A DNA stretch of 13,003 nt from CAKPSH01 sp964634355 (lineage in GTDB: Bacteria > Bacillota > Clostridia > TANB77 > CAG-508), in assembly GCA_964634355.1 (NCBI GenBank), contig CAZWIF010000038.1, positions 1 to 13,003 on the forward strand, written 5' to 3'. Both the position numbers and the translations under genes were made by a program. The notes under the pieces were generated by a model. That model saw only the letters and a program-made list of their open reading frames with translations. It did not search any database and was not told where the DNA came from. Below, one piece after another: positions 1 to 5,938 of this stretch (its first letter is position 1; each line of letters opens with the position of its first letter).

Positions 1-55
1 CTATCCTGTGGATAGTTTTTACGACGCGGCTCGACGATTCCACTTCAGACCACCA
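1..55. other. GC-richer tract at left edge, unidentified
   Basis: This tract is clearly richer in G and C than its surroundings. It starts with a small hairpin (CTATCC-TGT-GGATAG, then five T), continues with a CG-rich stretch around 21-35 and ends in ACCACCAG just before the terminator hairpin at 60-84. The position suggests the 3' end of an upstream transcription unit cut by the window edge. The CCACCA ending recalls the 3' end of a tRNA or tmRNA, but I could not fold a proper T-arm or acceptor stem. A short reading frame also runs through it. Its identity is unknown. Confidence 0.25.
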
Positions 56-59
56 GAAA

Positions 60-84
60 AAAAGGCTAACAAAGTTAGCCTTTT
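60..84. terminator. Intrinsic terminator, possibly bidirectional
   Basis: A perfect 11-bp stem (AAAAGGCTAAC / GTTAGCCTTTT) encloses a three-base AAA loop. Seven A residues at 57-63 give a long U-tract when read on the minus strand, while the plus strand has four T. It most likely ends the unit that enters from the left and insulates hsp20 from it. No minus-strand gene lies directly to its right. Confidence 0.7.
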
Positions 85-196
85 AGTTGTCTATGATAAA
101 GTAGCTTAATGTCAATAGTTGGGGAGTGAAATATCTTAAAAGTATTTAAATCTTAGCTTTTTTAATTAGTTAAAAAGAATACAGTTTGCTAACAGA

Positions 197-218
197 ATGT
201 GAAAATTATGTGAAAATT
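197..218 (+). repeat. 11-bp direct tandem repeat beside CIRCE
   Basis: ATGTGAAAATT occurs twice in immediate succession (197-207 and 208-218). The second copy runs into the first two bases of the CIRCE operator. An 11-bp period is about one helical turn, so both copies present the same face of the DNA. It could be an upstream activator or UP-like site, or chance in AT-rich DNA. Confidence 0.5.
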
Positions 219-243
219 AGCACTCAAGACTTGACAGTGCTAA
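217..243 (+). promoter_or_regulatory. CIRCE operator (HrcA-binding site)
   Basis: The sequence reads TTAGCACTC-N9-CAGTGCTAA. The known CIRCE consensus is TTAGCACTC-N9-GAGTGCTAA, so 17 of 18 arm positions match and the spacer is exactly nine bases. In Bacillota this inverted repeat binds the heat-shock repressor HrcA, usually ahead of groESL and hrcA-dnaK operons. Here it lies over the -35 region of the hsp20 promoter, where repressor binding would block RNA polymerase. Confidence 0.9.
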
Positions 244-259
244 AATTTAAATATATAAT
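231..259 (+). promoter_or_regulatory. hsp20 promoter, consensus sigma-A type
   Basis: The -35 hexamer TTGACA (231-236) and -10 hexamer TATAAT (254-259) are both perfect and are separated by exactly 17 bases. The predicted transcript starts near 266, leaving a leader of about 90 bases. The -35 hexamer lies inside the CIRCE operator, so the promoter should be very strong when HrcA is released and silent when it is bound. Confidence 0.9.
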
Positions 260-276
260 ATGTACATAAATAAAAA

Positions 277-329
277 TTAGCCTTTAGGTTAATAATAAAT
301 ATGTGCTACCGAAGAGGTGTCAACACATA
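277..329 (+). other. Two small hairpins in hsp20 leader
   Basis: Two hairpins can be drawn in the untranslated leader. One is TTAGCC-TTTA-GGTTAA (277-292, one G-U pair). The other is TATGTG (300-305) with CACATA (324-329), extended inside by ACC/GGT (308-310/316-318). The ribosome site at 343-348 lies just downstream and is not visibly paired, so a thermometer function is not shown. They could affect mRNA stability. Confidence 0.35.
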
Positions 330-357
330 AAATCAAATTTATAGGAGGTAATGAATT

Positions 358-777
358 ATGATGATGATACCAAGAAGAAAGGAAAATGGATTAGATATTT
401 TTGATGAGGTTTTCAGTGATCCATTTTTTAGTGAAAAAGAAAATAAAATAATGAAAACAGATGTTAAAGAAACAGAGAGTGAGTATGTATTAGAAATAGA
501 CGTACCAGGATACAATAAAGAAGATATCCAAATAGAATTAAGAGAAGGATATGTAACAGTCACAGCAAGAAAGAATGAAGAAAAAGAAGATAAAAATTCT
601 AAATATCTTAGAAGAGAAAGATTTACAGGAATGTGTTCAAGAAGCTATTATGCAGGAGAAAATTTAAGAGAAGAAGACATAAAAGCTAACTTTAGAAATG
701 GTATATTAACAATAACCTTCCCAAAAGAGAAAGAGCAGAAAGTAGAAGAAAGAAAATATATTCCAATAGGAGAATAA
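358..777 (+). CDS. hsp20: Small heat-shock protein, Hsp20/alpha-crystallin family
   Basis: This is an ATP-independent cytoplasmic holdase chaperone of 139 residues that binds unfolding proteins and keeps them available for DnaK or GroEL. The alpha-crystallin domain spans about residues 32-122. It ends in the family signature A-N-F-R-N-G-I-L (110-117), and a C-terminal I-P-I motif (135-137) is of the kind that docks into neighbouring subunits during oligomer assembly. The N-terminal arm is short, as usual in clostridial members (Hsp18). AGGAGG at 343-348 sits nine bases ahead of the first of three consecutive ATG codons, so 358 is taken as the start, though 361 or 364 are possible. The gene is monocistronic, with CIRCE and a consensus promoter upstream and a terminator overlapping the stop codon, so heat induction through HrcA is strongly implied. 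Confidence 0.95.
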   Translation: MMMIPRRKENGLDIFDEVFSDPFFSEKENKIMKTDVKETESEYVLEIDVPGYNKEDIQIELREGYVTVTARKNEEKEDKNSKYLRRERFTGMCSRSYYAGENLREEDIKANFRNGILTITFPKEKEQKVEERKYIPIGE

Positions 778-817
778 TACTAAATCCCATGCACAATGCA
801 TGGGATTTAGTATTATT
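773..817. terminator. Terminator of hsp20, 21-bp perfect stem
   Basis: Bases 773-793 pair without mismatch with 797-817 around a three-base CAA loop. The stem includes the hsp20 stop codon (775-777) and is GC-richer in its middle (CCCATGCA/TGCATGGG). A few T residues follow. Its symmetry would let it act in either direction. Confidence 0.8.
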
Positions 818-828
818 TTACAAACTTC

Positions 829-857
829 TTGCTTTTTAATATTTTTTTCTATAAAAT
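829..857 (+). promoter_or_regulatory. Candidate promoter for alkD unit
   Basis: TTGCTT (829-834) and TAAAAT (852-857) are separated by 17 bases and lie just after the hsp20 terminator. They match the sigma-A consensus at four and five of six positions. Transcription would start near 864 and would include the hairpin at 882-917 in the leader. Confidence 0.5.
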
Positions 858-881
858 AGTATAAATGAATTTAAAGAGTAA

Positions 882-917
882 GGTTGAAAAATAATTACAA
901 TTAATTCTTTTTCAACC
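882..917 (+). repeat. Inverted repeat in alkD leader
   Basis: GGTTGAAAAATAATTA (882-897) faces TTAATTCTTTTTCAACC (901-917). The arms pair over about 16 bp with one mismatch around a short loop. No T-run follows, so it is not a classical terminator. It ends 14 bases before the alkD ribosome site and may be a stabilising leader hairpin or an operator. Confidence 0.5.
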
Positions 918-931
918 AGATTTGTGCTTTA

Positions 932-938
932 AGAAGGA
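932..938 (+). promoter_or_regulatory. Ribosome site that sets the alkD start
   Basis: AGAAGGA ends directly at the first possible ATG (939), which is too close to use. The second ATG (951) lies 12 bases away. TGAT follows the site at one base distance, as in feoB and the glycosyltransferase gene, giving extra pairing to the 16S tail. This supports 951 as the true start. Confidence 0.6.
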
Positions 939-950
939 ATGATAGTAAAA

Positions 951-1646
951 ATGAATATAGAAGATATAAGAAGAAAACTAGAAGATTTATCAGAACCAGA
1001 ATATGCAGAGTTTAATAAAAAGTTATGTCCAGATACATCTAAGAGGATTTTTGGAATTCGTATTCCGGCGCTTAGAAATTTAGCAAAGGAAATTGTAAAA
1101 GAAGACAATTGGAAAGAAGTTATTGAACAAGCTGATATTAAATGCTTTGAAGAGACACTTTTGAAAGGTTTAGTTATTGGTTATGCAAAAATTGATATTG
1201 ATGAGAAATTAGAATTAATGAAAAAATTCATACCTAATATGGATAGTTGGGCAATTACAGATACATTCTGTCCAACATTAAAAATAAAGGATAAGGATTT
1301 GGAAAAGGTATGGAATTTTATATTACCTTATGCAAAATCAAGTAAGGAGTTTGAAGCAAGATTTTGCGTAATTATGATGTTAGATTATTATATTACTGAA
1401 GAATATATTGATAAAGTAATAACCACAATTGATAAAATAGAAAATAACGCATATTATGTGCAAATGGCAAAGGCATGGGTAATTGCTGAAATAGGAATAA
1501 AATTCAATGATAAAGCTATGAAATATTTAGAGGGAGCTAACAAATTAGATAAATTTACATATAATAAATCTTTACAAAAGATGATAGAATCTTATAGAAT
1601 ATCTGATGAACAGAAGACAATTTTAAGAAAAATGAAAAGAAAATGA
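951..1646 (+). CDS. alkD: DNA alkylation repair glycosylase, AlkD-like
   Basis: This is a predicted base-excision repair enzyme that removes N3- and N7-alkylated, positively charged bases without flipping them. The protein has 231 residues, normal for AlkD, and is almost wholly helical, consistent with stacked HEAT-like repeats. The residues known from Bacillus cereus AlkD have clear counterparts: W100 and D104 in MDSWAITD, R137 in EARFCV, and W176 in AKAWVIAE. Their spacing matches the B. cereus set (W109, D113, R148, W187) closely, so the DNA-binding cleft and catalytic Asp are intact. A start at 939 would add four residues, but the ribosome site favours 951. The gene has its own candidate promoter and is followed after 69 bases, with no terminator, by an unknown gene, so read-through towards greA is likely. 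Substrate range cannot be judged from sequence. Confidence 0.88.
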   Translation: MNIEDIRRKLEDLSEPEYAEFNKKLCPDTSKRIFGIRIPALRNLAKEIVKEDNWKEVIEQADIKCFEETLLKGLVIGYAKIDIDEKLELMKKFIPNMDSWAITDTFCPTLKIKDKDLEKVWNFILPYAKSSKEFEARFCVIMMLDYYITEEYIDKVITTIDKIENNAYYVQMAKAWVIAEIGIKFNDKAMKYLEGANKLDKFTYNKSLQKMIESYRISDEQKTILRKMKRK

Positions 1647-1715
1647 ACAAAAGTAACCTAAGAAATTAGTTCTAAGCAAATGAAGTTTTGCATATATATC
1701 AATTGGTGATTAAGT

Positions 1716-2531
1716 ATGAATACGATATATGTTTCAGGACATAAGAAGATGACAAAAATAAGACAAGAATTATTGATACGATATATAAATAGAAAAAAAC
1801 AAAAAGCTAATTGCATTGTGATAGGAAAAAGACTAAAAGAAAATGAAGAGTTCATGGAGAGAATAAATGGCGTAGAGTTGCCAATTGCAAATGGAAGATG
1901 GTTATTTAAATTTCTGATTATCCAAATATTAGAATATATATGTAAATGTCAAGAAGTAGGACTGAAAAATCAAAGGATAGCTATTATAACCAGTGAAAAT
2001 AATGATTTAATAACATATTATATTAAAGAATTAACAAAGAAAAGTAAAAAAATAAAAATAATAACAAGTCATAGAGAAAAGTTCCATAATTTAGAAGAAG
2101 AATTATATTATAATGAGGGCATTGTTTTAGAAATATCTAATAATAGAAGGAGGGCTTTACAAGATATAGATATAATATTTAATTTTGATTTAGATGAAGA
2201 TAAATTGAATAAGTATAAATTTCCATATAGTGCTATTGTAATTAACTTGAGAAAAAAAATTAATATTAAGGAAAAAAGATTTTCAGGTATTAATATTAAT
2301 TTTTATGATATTGATTTTAATAATAGAGTAATGGACATGTTAGAATGGATTAATGAATTTGATAAAACAGAATTATATGAAAGTTATATATACAAAAATG
2401 ACAAAATTGAAAATATAGAAAGAATAATTATAGAAGATAATGTTATGATTAAAAGTCTGATTGGAAATAATGGCGAAATTTCAAGTAAAGAATATAAAAA
2501 TATACTTGACAAAAGTAGTTATTTGGCGTAA
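1716..2531 (+). CDS. Conserved-looking protein of unknown function upstream of greA
   Basis: I do not recognise this 271-residue protein. It has no signal peptide and no clear membrane segment, so it is probably cytoplasmic. The middle (about 85-180) alternates predicted strands and helices: IAIITS (89-93), KIKIITS (112-118), EGIVLEISNN (134-143), IDIIFNFDLD (151-160) and SAIVINL (172-178). That pattern resembles a Rossmann-like or other alpha/beta domain, with a possible GxxLxxS-free nucleotide site I cannot confirm. The N-terminal 35 residues are very basic and the end is acidic and Lys-rich. GGTGAT (1705-1710) sits five bases before the ATG and matches the 5' part of the 16S-complementary sequence, an unusual but usable site. 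It lies 69 bases after alkD and 37 bases before greA, with no terminator on either side, so the three probably share a transcript. Codon use is extremely A/T-rich but similar to its neighbours. Confidence 0.8.
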   Translation: MNTIYVSGHKKMTKIRQELLIRYINRKKQKANCIVIGKRLKENEEFMERINGVELPIANGRWLFKFLIIQILEYICKCQEVGLKNQRIAIITSENNDLITYYIKELTKKSKKIKIITSHREKFHNLEEELYYNEGIVLEISNNRRRALQDIDIIFNFDLDEDKLNKYKFPYSAIVINLRKKINIKEKRFSGININFYDIDFNNRVMDMLEWINEFDKTELYESYIYKNDKIENIERIIIEDNVMIKSLIGNNGEISSKEYKNILDKSSYLA

Positions 2532-2552
2532 GATTATATTCAATACTACATT

Positions 2553-2560
2553 AAAGGAGG
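2553..2560 (+). promoter_or_regulatory. Ribosome site that sets the greA start
   Basis: AAAGGAGG lies eight bases ahead of ATG 2569. The same frame stays open back to 2461, inside the upstream gene, but that longer start has no comparable site and would add residues absent from the GreA family. Confidence 0.85.
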
Positions 2561-2568
2561 AAAAACTT

Positions 2569-3048
2569 ATGGAAAATAAAGAAGTTTTATTAACACAAGA
2601 AGGATATGACAATATTGAGAAGGAATTAGAGTATTTAAAAACAACAAAAAGAACTGAAATATCAGAGAGAATTAAAGTTGCACTTGGTTTTGGTGATTTA
2701 TCAGAAAATTCAGAATATGATGAAGCAAAAAATGCACAAGCTGAGAATGAGATTAAAATAGCAGATTTAGAAAATAAATTAAGATATGCTAAAATTATAA
2801 ATGAGTCTGAAATAGATACAAAGACAGTTCAAGTTGGTAATAGAGTAAAGATAAAAGATATAGAATTTGATGAAGAATTTGAATATACTATAGTTGGTTC
2901 AACTGAAGTAGATTTATCGCAAAATAGAATATCAAATGAATCTCCAATAGGAAAAGCTCTAATGGGAGCAACGAAAAATCAAGTAGTAGAAGTATCTTTA
3001 CCAGATGATGAGATTGCAAAATATAAAGTACTATCTATTCATAAATAA
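2569..3048 (+). CDS. greA: Transcription elongation factor GreA
   Basis: GreA enters the secondary channel of backtracked RNA polymerase and stimulates cleavage of the extruded transcript, rescuing stalled complexes. The 159-residue length is typical. Residues 1-75 form the antiparallel coiled-coil finger; its tip carries G-D-L-S-E-N-S-E-Y, with D43 and E46 corresponding to the acidic pair (D41, E44 in Escherichia coli) that holds the catalytic Mg2+. The C-terminal half is the FKBP-like globular domain, including the conserved SPIGKALMGA segment that packs near the polymerase coiled coil. A strong ribosome site at 2553-2560 fixes the start. The gene follows the unknown gene by 37 bases and is probably transcribed with it and alkD. 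It is followed by a GC-rich hairpin without a T-run, so some read-through into feoA is possible. Confidence 0.96.
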   Translation: MENKEVLLTQEGYDNIEKELEYLKTTKRTEISERIKVALGFGDLSENSEYDEAKNAQAENEIKIADLENKLRYAKIINESEIDTKTVQVGNRVKIKDIEFDEEFEYTIVGSTEVDLSQNRISNESPIGKALMGATKNQVVEVSLPDDEIAKYKVLSIHK

Positions 3049-3060
3049 AAAAATATATAT

Positions 3061-3086
3061 GTAGGGGCACGGTGAACCGTGCCCTA
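3061..3086. repeat. GTAGGGGC-type GC-rich palindrome, copy 1
   Basis: A perfect 8-bp stem, GGGCACGG (3065-3072) and CCGTGCCC (3077-3084), encloses a TGAA loop and is introduced by GTAGG. It stands out sharply from the AT-rich surroundings. It shares the GTAGGGG...TGCCC frame with the hairpin after feoB. Without a T-run it is at best a weak terminator, and is more like a small dispersed repeat. Confidence 0.75.
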
Positions 3087-3133
3087 TTGTCATAAATTGG
3101 ACTCTAATATCATACAATTTTAAGGGGCAGATT

Positions 3134-3349
3134 ATGAAATTATCAGAAGGACAAATGAATAAAGATTACATAATTACTAAGATAAAAACTGATAATTCTA
3201 TCAAAACAAGATTACAGGTACTAGGCTTATTGAAAGGAACAAAAATTAAAATATTAAATAAAAGAATAAATGGTGCATTAATAATAAAGATAAGAGGAAC
3301 AAGATTAGGAATAGATAAAGGAATTGCAAATTCAATTTATGTAATGTAA
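3134..3349 (+). CDS. feoA: Ferrous iron transport protein FeoA
   Basis: FeoA is a small cytoplasmic SH3-like protein that works with FeoB in Fe2+ uptake, probably by docking to the membrane partner or influencing its G domain. The 71-residue length fits the family. The order is as expected: an N-terminal L-S-E-G segment, the central L-G-L-L-K-G-T-K-I-K-I turn (31-41), and a C-terminal I-K-I-R-G-T-R-L-G-I-D segment (51-61) typical of the FeoA core. AAGGGG at 3122-3127 lies six bases before the ATG. feoB follows after 76 bases with no terminator, giving a normal feoAB order, with no feoC seen. A poor promoter-like pair (TTGTCA 3087, TATCAT 3108, spacer only 15) is the only upstream candidate. 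I see no clear Fur or DtxR box. Confidence 0.92.
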   Translation: MKLSEGQMNKDYIITKIKTDNSIKTRLQVLGLLKGTKIKILNKRINGALIIKIRGTRLGIDKGIANSIYVM

Positions 3350-3425
3350 TGTGGCGGTTTTTCTATGAAAAATTTTAAGAGTTCGCTTAAATAAAATCTG
3401 TTTCTTAGAAAGGACTGATAGTAAA

Positions 3426-5231
3426 ATGAAATGTTTAGACATCGCTTTTATAGGAAATCCTAATTGCGGGAAGACAACCTTATTTAATGCATATACTGGG
3501 GAAAATTTAAAAGTGGCTAATTGGCCAGGAGTTACAATAGAAAGGAAAGAAGGTTTTTTTGAATATGGAGATTTCGAAGTTAAGATAACAGACCTACCAG
3601 GAATTTATTCCTTAAATTCATATTCAATAGAAGAAAGAGTATCTAGAGAATATCTAGAAAGAGGAAGTGTAGATGTTATAGTAGATATTATTGATGCATC
3701 ATTAATCGAGCGAAATCTATACTTAGCATTACAATTAATAGAAACTGGACAACCCATAGTTTTAGCATTGAATATGATGGACATAGTGAAAAAAAGAGGA
3801 ATGAGAATTAATATAAAGAAATTAGAGGACGAGCTAGGAGTAAAAATAGTACCGATTTCTGCAAAGAATAGAAGCGGATTAGATACTTTGATGGAGTCAG
3901 TAATAGATAGTAAGAGAAAAGAAAAGTTAGGAAACGTTAAAGTTAAGATAGACAATGAAATAGAGATTACTAAGAAATATGATTACATATCAAGACTGAT
4001 TAATGAATGTGTATATAATAAAAAGGAAAAAGAAGAGTTTACCGATAAAGTTGATAGGGTTCTTACACATAGACTATGGGGAATTCCAATATTTATGTTA
4101 GTGATGACATTAGTATTTTGGCTAACTTTTACAGTAGGAGATTTTATAAAAGAATATTTTGAATTAGGATTAGAATTATTTACAGATAAAGTATTAAACA
4201 TTTTAGATAACATAAACACAGGACCAGGTGTAACTTCACTAATTGTAGATGGAATCATTTTAGGAGTAGGCGGGATACTAACATTTTTACCTAATATTTT
4301 TATATTATTTTTATGCCTAGCATTTTTGGAAGATAGCGGATATATGGCAAGAGTTGCATATTTAATGAATGGAATTATGGAAAAATTAGGATTATCAGGA
4401 AAGGCGTGCATTCCAATGATATTAGGATTTGGATGCTCAGTACCCGCTGTTATGGCAACTAGAACATTAAAAAGTCATAAGGATAGAAAAAGAACAATGT
4501 TATTAATACCTTGTATGTCATGCAGTGCAAAAATACCAATATATGTTTTATTTTCAAGTATGTTTTTTGAAAATTATGCAACTATTGTAGCATTAAGTAT
4601 GTATTTAATTGGAATAGTCATGGCTATTATAATTGGAATAGTAACAAAAATGATAGATAAAAATTCTAAAAGAGAAAAACTAATAGTAGAATTACCAGAA
4701 TATAAGATACCAGATTTTACAACAGTTAAAAGATATGTATTAGATAAAGTGAAAGATTATTTAGAAAAGGCAGGAACCATAATCCTTATAGCTTCAATTA
4801 TACTTTGGGGAATTTTATATATTGGACCAAATGGTTTTACACAGGATGTAGAAAAAAGTTTTGGAGCAATCATTGGAAAGCTTTTAATTCCAATATTAAA
4901 ACCAGCAGGACTAGGATATTGGCAAGTAGCAGTAGCTTTAATTTCCGGACTAGCAGCAAAAGAAGTAGTGGTATCAAGTATAAATATTTTATATGGAATA
5001 AATGTTGCCTCTCAAGGTGGCAAGTTATATGCAACATTAAGTATGTCTGGGTTTAAACCAATAAATGCCTTTTGTTTAATGGTATTTTGTTTATTATATA
5101 TTCCATGTATTGCCACAATAGGAACCATAAAAAGTGAAACAAAGTCAAATAAGTTTACATTAGGAATAATAACATTTCAAACGTTATTAGCATGGAGTAC
5201 TTCAGCATTAATATACAATTTATGTACGTAG
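3426..5231 (+). CDS. feoB: Ferrous iron transport protein B (FeoB), GTPase-linked membrane transporter
   Basis: FeoB is the inner-membrane Fe2+ permease of the Feo system. The N-terminal G domain is complete: P-loop GNPNCGKT (10-17), the G2 segment around W33-P-G-V-T37, DLPG (56-59), NMMD (116-119) and SAK (145-147). A helical linker of roughly residues 160-210 leads into the polytopic membrane part. That part contains both Gate-type motifs with conserved cysteines: GCSVPAVM (C337) and PCMSCSAKIP (C363, C366). The conserved AAKEVVVSS stretch precedes the last helices. At 601 residues it is shorter than the E. coli protein (about 770) but within the range of compact clostridial FeoBs; nothing looks truncated. 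AGAAAGGA (3407-3414) and a following TGAT pair unusually well with the 16S tail, and place the start at 3426. It is co-transcribed with feoA and ends on a palindromic terminator. Confidence 0.97.
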   Translation: MKCLDIAFIGNPNCGKTTLFNAYTGENLKVANWPGVTIERKEGFFEYGDFEVKITDLPGIYSLNSYSIEERVSREYLERGSVDVIVDIIDASLIERNLYLALQLIETGQPIVLALNMMDIVKKRGMRINIKKLEDELGVKIVPISAKNRSGLDTLMESVIDSKRKEKLGNVKVKIDNEIEITKKYDYISRLINECVYNKKEKEEFTDKVDRVLTHRLWGIPIFMLVMTLVFWLTFTVGDFIKEYFELGLELFTDKVLNILDNINTGPGVTSLIVDGIILGVGGILTFLPNIFILFLCLAFLEDSGYMARVAYLMNGIMEKLGLSGKACIPMILGFGCSVPAVMATRTLKSHKDRKRTMLLIPCMSCSAKIPIYVLFSSMFFENYATIVALSMYLIGIVMAIIIGIVTKMIDKNSKREKLIVELPEYKIPDFTTVKRYVLDKVKDYLEKAGTIILIASIILWGILYIGPNGFTQDVEKSFGAIIGKLLIPILKPAGLGYWQVAVALISGLAAKEVVVSSINILYGINVASQGGKLYATLSMSGFKPINAFCLMVFCLLYIPCIATIGTIKSETKSNKFTLGIITFQTLLAWSTSALIYNLCT

Positions 5232-5258
5232 GGGGCAGGCCTTGCGTCTGCCCTTTTT
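5228..5258 (+). terminator. feoB terminator built from GTAGGGG-type palindrome, copy 2
   Basis: GGGCAG (5233-5238) pairs with CTGCCC (5248-5253), with weaker pairing inside, and five T follow at 5254-5258. The element opens with GTAGGGGG, whose TAG is the feoB stop codon. It resembles the palindrome at 3061-3086, so a dispersed repeat may have been adopted as a terminator. Confidence 0.75.
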
Positions 5259-5292
5259 GCTTGTCTTTCTGTCTCGTTTTTAAATTACATTT

Positions 5293-5751
5293 TTATTGCT
5301 TATCATTATTATTTGATGTGCTTGTTTGCATGCTATAGAACCATATTGCAGCTATAATAGCTATAACAGCCAATGCTAAGATTACCCATAGAAAAGCATA
5401 AGATGTTGTTGTAGTGGAGTCTGTTGCAGTTGTTCTTGTAGTAGAATAACCGTCACCACCATTATCCTCAGTACCTGTCATAGTGTCATTATTTATCATG
5501 TTGTTATCATCAGCATTGTTATTTTCATTATTATCTGTATTATTAGTAGTATTTTCCATAGTATTTTCAACATTTCCAGTTGTATTTTTTATTCCATCAG
5601 TAGCATCTGTTACAACGTTTTGTGCATCTTGCATAACATTATTGACAGTATCTCTTGCATTATCCATCATTGTATTTTCAGCAAATACAGAAGTTGATAT
5701 AAACAAGGCGATTGTAAATACTAATGATATTGCTAATATCTTCTTAAACAT
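5293..5751 (-). CDS. Secreted or membrane-anchored Asn/Thr-rich protein, function unknown
   Basis: I recognise no family in this 152-residue protein. It begins with a clear signal peptide: F-K-K, a hydrophobic core, then V22-F-A24 as the likely cleavage point. Residues 28-66 form an amphipathic stretch with regular spacing of V, N and D (DTVNNVM, QNVVTDA, GIKNTTG, VENTM), of the sort that can make an extended helix. Residues 67-117 are low-complexity Asn/Asp then Thr/Ser, probably a disordered linker. A single membrane helix follows at about 118-140 with a short Asn-rich tail; there is no LPXTG motif. GGGAGGT precedes the ATG at good distance. Mature protein would sit outside the cell, held by the C-terminal helix. 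It faces the plus-strand membrane gene at 5939 across a 187-base intergenic region, so the two may be co-regulated. Confidence 0.8.
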   Translation of the reverse strand: MFKKILAISLVFTIALFISTSVFAENTMMDNARDTVNNVMQDAQNVVTDATDGIKNTTGNVENTMENTTNNTDNNENNNADDNNMINNDTMTGTEDNGGDGYSTTRTTATDSTTTTSYAFLWVILALAVIAIIAAIWFYSMQTSTSNNNDKQ

Positions 5752-5775
5752 TTTATATACCTCCCAATTAAAATT

Positions 5776-5801
5776 AAGTTTTTTTAAGCATAAAAAAACT
5801 T
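5776..5801. repeat. Perfect 10-bp hairpin upstream of the minus-strand secreted-protein gene
   Basis: AAGTTTTTTT (5776-5785) pairs with AAAAAAACTT (5792-5801) around a six-base loop. It lies 5' of the ribosome site of the minus-strand gene, so it would be in its leader. Nearby, 5816-5829 is a perfect A7T7 tract that should be rigid or curved DNA. Both lie in the divergent intergenic region. Confidence 0.45.
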
Positions 5802-5876
5802 ATTAATAGTGTGAGAAAAAAATTTTTTTATATACAAACAATAAATGTAGAAAATGAAAAAAATTACAAAAAAATA

Positions 5877-5905
5877 ATGACAAAAATAGAATATAAGTAT
5901 ATAAT
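5877..5905 (+). promoter_or_regulatory. Promoter for Yip1-like gene
   Basis: ATGACA (5877-5882) and TATAAT (5900-5905) are separated by exactly 17 bases. The -10 is perfect and the -35 matches TTGACA at five of six positions. The start of transcription is expected near 5912, giving a leader of about 27 bases. I could not assign a convincing promoter for the divergent gene. Confidence 0.7.
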
Positions 5906-5938
5906 ATGTATATATTTTTATTTGAGGAGGAAAATAGG

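Noticed and set aside
1..55. Possible tmRNA or tRNA 3' end because of the CCACCA tail
   Set aside because: No T-arm pairs around the CTCGACGA stretch and no matching acceptor strand is visible, so it was not called as an RNA gene.
266..357. RNA thermometer in the hsp20 leader
   Set aside because: Hairpins exist but none visibly pairs with the AGGAGG ribosome site; transcriptional CIRCE control is the better-supported mechanism.
939..950. Upstream ATG start for alkD
   Set aside because: The ribosome site ends directly against it; the ATG at 951 has usable spacing.
2461..2568. N-terminal extension of greA overlapping the upstream gene
   Set aside because: It has no ribosome site and would add residues absent from GreA; the canonical start at 2569 has AAAGGAGG.
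3087..3133. Fur or DtxR box upstream of feoA
   Set aside because: Only a weak AAATTG...CAATTT symmetry is present; it does not resemble either consensus.
4805..5056. Small plus-strand frame inside feoB, and several minus-strand frames inside feoB, polC and alkD
   Set aside because: They are out-of-frame shadows of clearly conserved proteins, with odd composition and no ribosome sites.
5906..5938. Longer start for the Yip1-like gene
   Set aside because: It sits at the predicted transcript start and has no ribosome site, whereas GAGGAGG precedes 5939.
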